From positions 1 through 5,485 of the forward strand of contig JASHQN010000160.1 of NCBI GenBank assembly GCA_030039135.1: a DNA stretch of 5,485 nucleotides. The letters are read 5' to 3'. Source of the DNA: Thermoplasmata archaeon. GTDB lineage: Archaea; Thermoplasmatota; Thermoplasmata; Lutacidiplasmatales; UBA184. Position 1 is the stretch's first letter. Every line of letters starts with the position of its first letter. The notes beneath the pieces are model-generated. The model did no database searches. It was not told the DNA's origin and saw only the letters and a list, made by a program, of their open reading frames with translations. This document shows, in pieces, positions 4,473-5,485 of this stretch. The position numbers and the translations under genes are program-made.

Positions 4473-5485
4473 ATGGCGAAGCGCGACTACTACGAGGTCC
4501 TCGGGGTGCCGAAGAGCGCGAACCCCGACGACATCAAGTCGGCCTACCGCCGGCTCGCTCGCCAGTATCATCCGGACGTCGCGAAGGAGAATCCGAAAGC
4601 CGCCGAGGAGAAGTTCAAGGAGCTCTCCGAGGCATACGAGGTGCTCGCCGACCCCGAGAAGCGACGCCGGTACGACGTCCAGGGCTTCGGGGCGGTCGAG
4701 AGCGACTTCGGTCCTGGAGGCTTCACGTGGCAGAATTTCACCCACGCGGGCGATCTCGAGGACCTGATCGGATCGTCACCGCTCTTTCAGCAGCTCTTCG
4801 CGAATTTCGGGATGCCGTTCGGGGGCGCCCCGGCCGGGATCTCCAACCGCGGACACGACGTCGAGGTCGCCGTGCGCCTCCCGCTCGTCGCGGCCGTTCA
4901 GGGCGCGCACCCTACCATCGAGGTCCCCCGATCTGGTCCGTGCGCCGACTGCCACGGCACCGGCGCGAGGAACGGTACCGCGCTCGAGACCTGCACCGAG
5001 TGTCGGGGGTCCGGTCAGGTCCGTCGTGTGCGCAGCCAAGGATTCGCCCAGGTGATCACGGTCGCTGACTGTCCCCGGTGCCACGGCACGGGCCAGCGCA
5101 TCCTCGAGAAGTGTCCCGTCTGCGGCGGCAGCGGCCAGATCCGGTCGGTCGAGCGCATCGAGGTCGGCGTCCCGCCGGGGATGGAGGACGGCGGCGTGCT
5201 CAGGGTGCCGGGCCACGGTGGGGCGGGCATCGATGGCGGTCGCAGCGGAGACCTGTTCGTCCAAGTCCTGTTCGAGCCGTCCCCGCACCTCCGGCGAGAG
5301 GGGACCGAGGGCTTCATTGAGACCACGATCCCGCTCGCGACCGCGATCCTCGGCGGGACGGTGACCGTCCGGACGATCGAGGGTCAGGCGGAACTCAAAA
5401 TCCCGGCGGGCACCCAGCCCGAGACGCAGTTCCGACTGCGCGGCCGAGGCTTCCCGCGGTTCCGCAGCTCGTCCCGCGGCGACCT
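4473..5485 (+). CDS. dnaJ: Chaperone protein DnaJ (type I Hsp40), 3' end outside window
   Basis: Co-chaperone that delivers unfolded proteins to Hsp70 (DnaK) and stimulates its ATPase; cytoplasmic. The 337 visible residues contain the J domain (about 4-70) with the essential HPD motif at 33-35, a short Gly/Phe linker (71-125), and the complete Cys-rich domain with four zinc-binding repeats: CADCHGTG (157), CTECRGSG (174), CPRCHGTG (200) and CPVCGGSG (214). All eight Cys are intact. The first substrate-binding domain follows (GVPPGMEDGGVLRV, 232-245), then the second (IETTIPLATAILGGTVTV, from about 282). Perhaps 30-50 residues are missing at the end. ATG 4473 gives the standard MAKRDYYEVLG start; an in-frame ATG at 4443 would add ten residues but lies before the predicted transcription start. 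The ribosome binding site is unclear, GGGAGGG at 4451-4457 being rather distant. No dnaK or grpE is in the window; they usually precede dnaJ. Archaeal dnaJ is thought to come from bacteria. Confidence 0.97.
   Translation, partial: MAKRDYYEVLGVPKSANPDDIKSAYRRLARQYHPDVAKENPKAAEEKFKELSEAYEVLADPEKRRRYDVQGFGAVESDFGPGGFTWQNFTHAGDLEDLIGSSPLFQQLFANFGMPFGGAPAGISNRGHDVEVAVRLPLVAAVQGAHPTIEVPRSGPCADCHGTGARNGTALETCTECRGSGQVRRVRSQGFAQVITVADCPRCHGTGQRILEKCPVCGGSGQIRSVERIEVGVPPGMEDGGVLRVPGHGGAGIDGGRSGDLFVQVLFEPSPHLRREGTEGFIETTIPLATAILGGTVTVRTIEGQAELKIPAGTQPETQFRLRGRGFPRFRSSSRGD

Noticed and set aside
3567..4745. A 392-codon open frame on the minus strand opposite the DUF62 gene and the start of dnaJ
   Set aside because: It lies antisense to two clearly conserved proteins, has low-complexity charged composition, and no recognisable family.

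Overview
The window is most likely a chromosomal segment of a high-GC archaeon. Three things point there. Short AT-rich TATA-like boxes stand out as islands in otherwise very GC-rich DNA, each about 30-50 bases before a start codon. A stand-alone 77-residue Lrp/AsnC ligand-binding (RAM) protein is present, a type common in archaea. The citrate synthase is of the short archaeal/Gram-positive type (about 377 residues, catalytic residues numbered almost as in the Thermoplasma enzyme). The DnaJ linker also recalls Thermoplasmata/Marine Group II proteins, but that placement is inference from memory, not a computed result. Nothing looks mobile: no insertion sequence, phage gene, CRISPR array, tRNA or rRNA was seen.

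Layout. (1) Bases 1-297, plus strand: the C-terminal end of an unidentified protein, converging on and overlapping the next gene by 31 bases. (2) Bases 267-2846, minus strand: a two-gene unit transcribed right to left, first an MFS transporter (1434-2846), then citrate synthase (267-1400) 33 bases downstream. Citrate synthase has no ATG, GTG or TTG available in the correct frame, so a CTG start is proposed. (3) Bases 2847-3006: a divergent promoter region with one TATA-like box facing each way. (4) Bases 3007-4418, plus strand: a likely three-gene operon, RAM-domain protein (TTG start), small three-helix membrane protein, and a DUF62 S-adenosylmethionine hydroxide adenosyltransferase-like protein whose expected catalytic His is Asp. 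(5) From 4473, plus strand: dnaJ with its own TATA-like box, cut off by the window end.

Functionally the segment is mostly housekeeping: entry to the TCA cycle, a transporter, amino-acid-sensing or regulatory RAM protein, SAM turnover and protein folding. The RAM protein and the SAM-cleaving enzyme may share an operon and could both relate to amino-acid/methionine status, but nothing in the sequence proves this link. The points most worth checking are the start codon of citrate synthase and the His-to-Asp change in the DUF62 protein. No gene-free stretch exceeds 300 bases, and no T-rich terminator was recognisable at any gene end.
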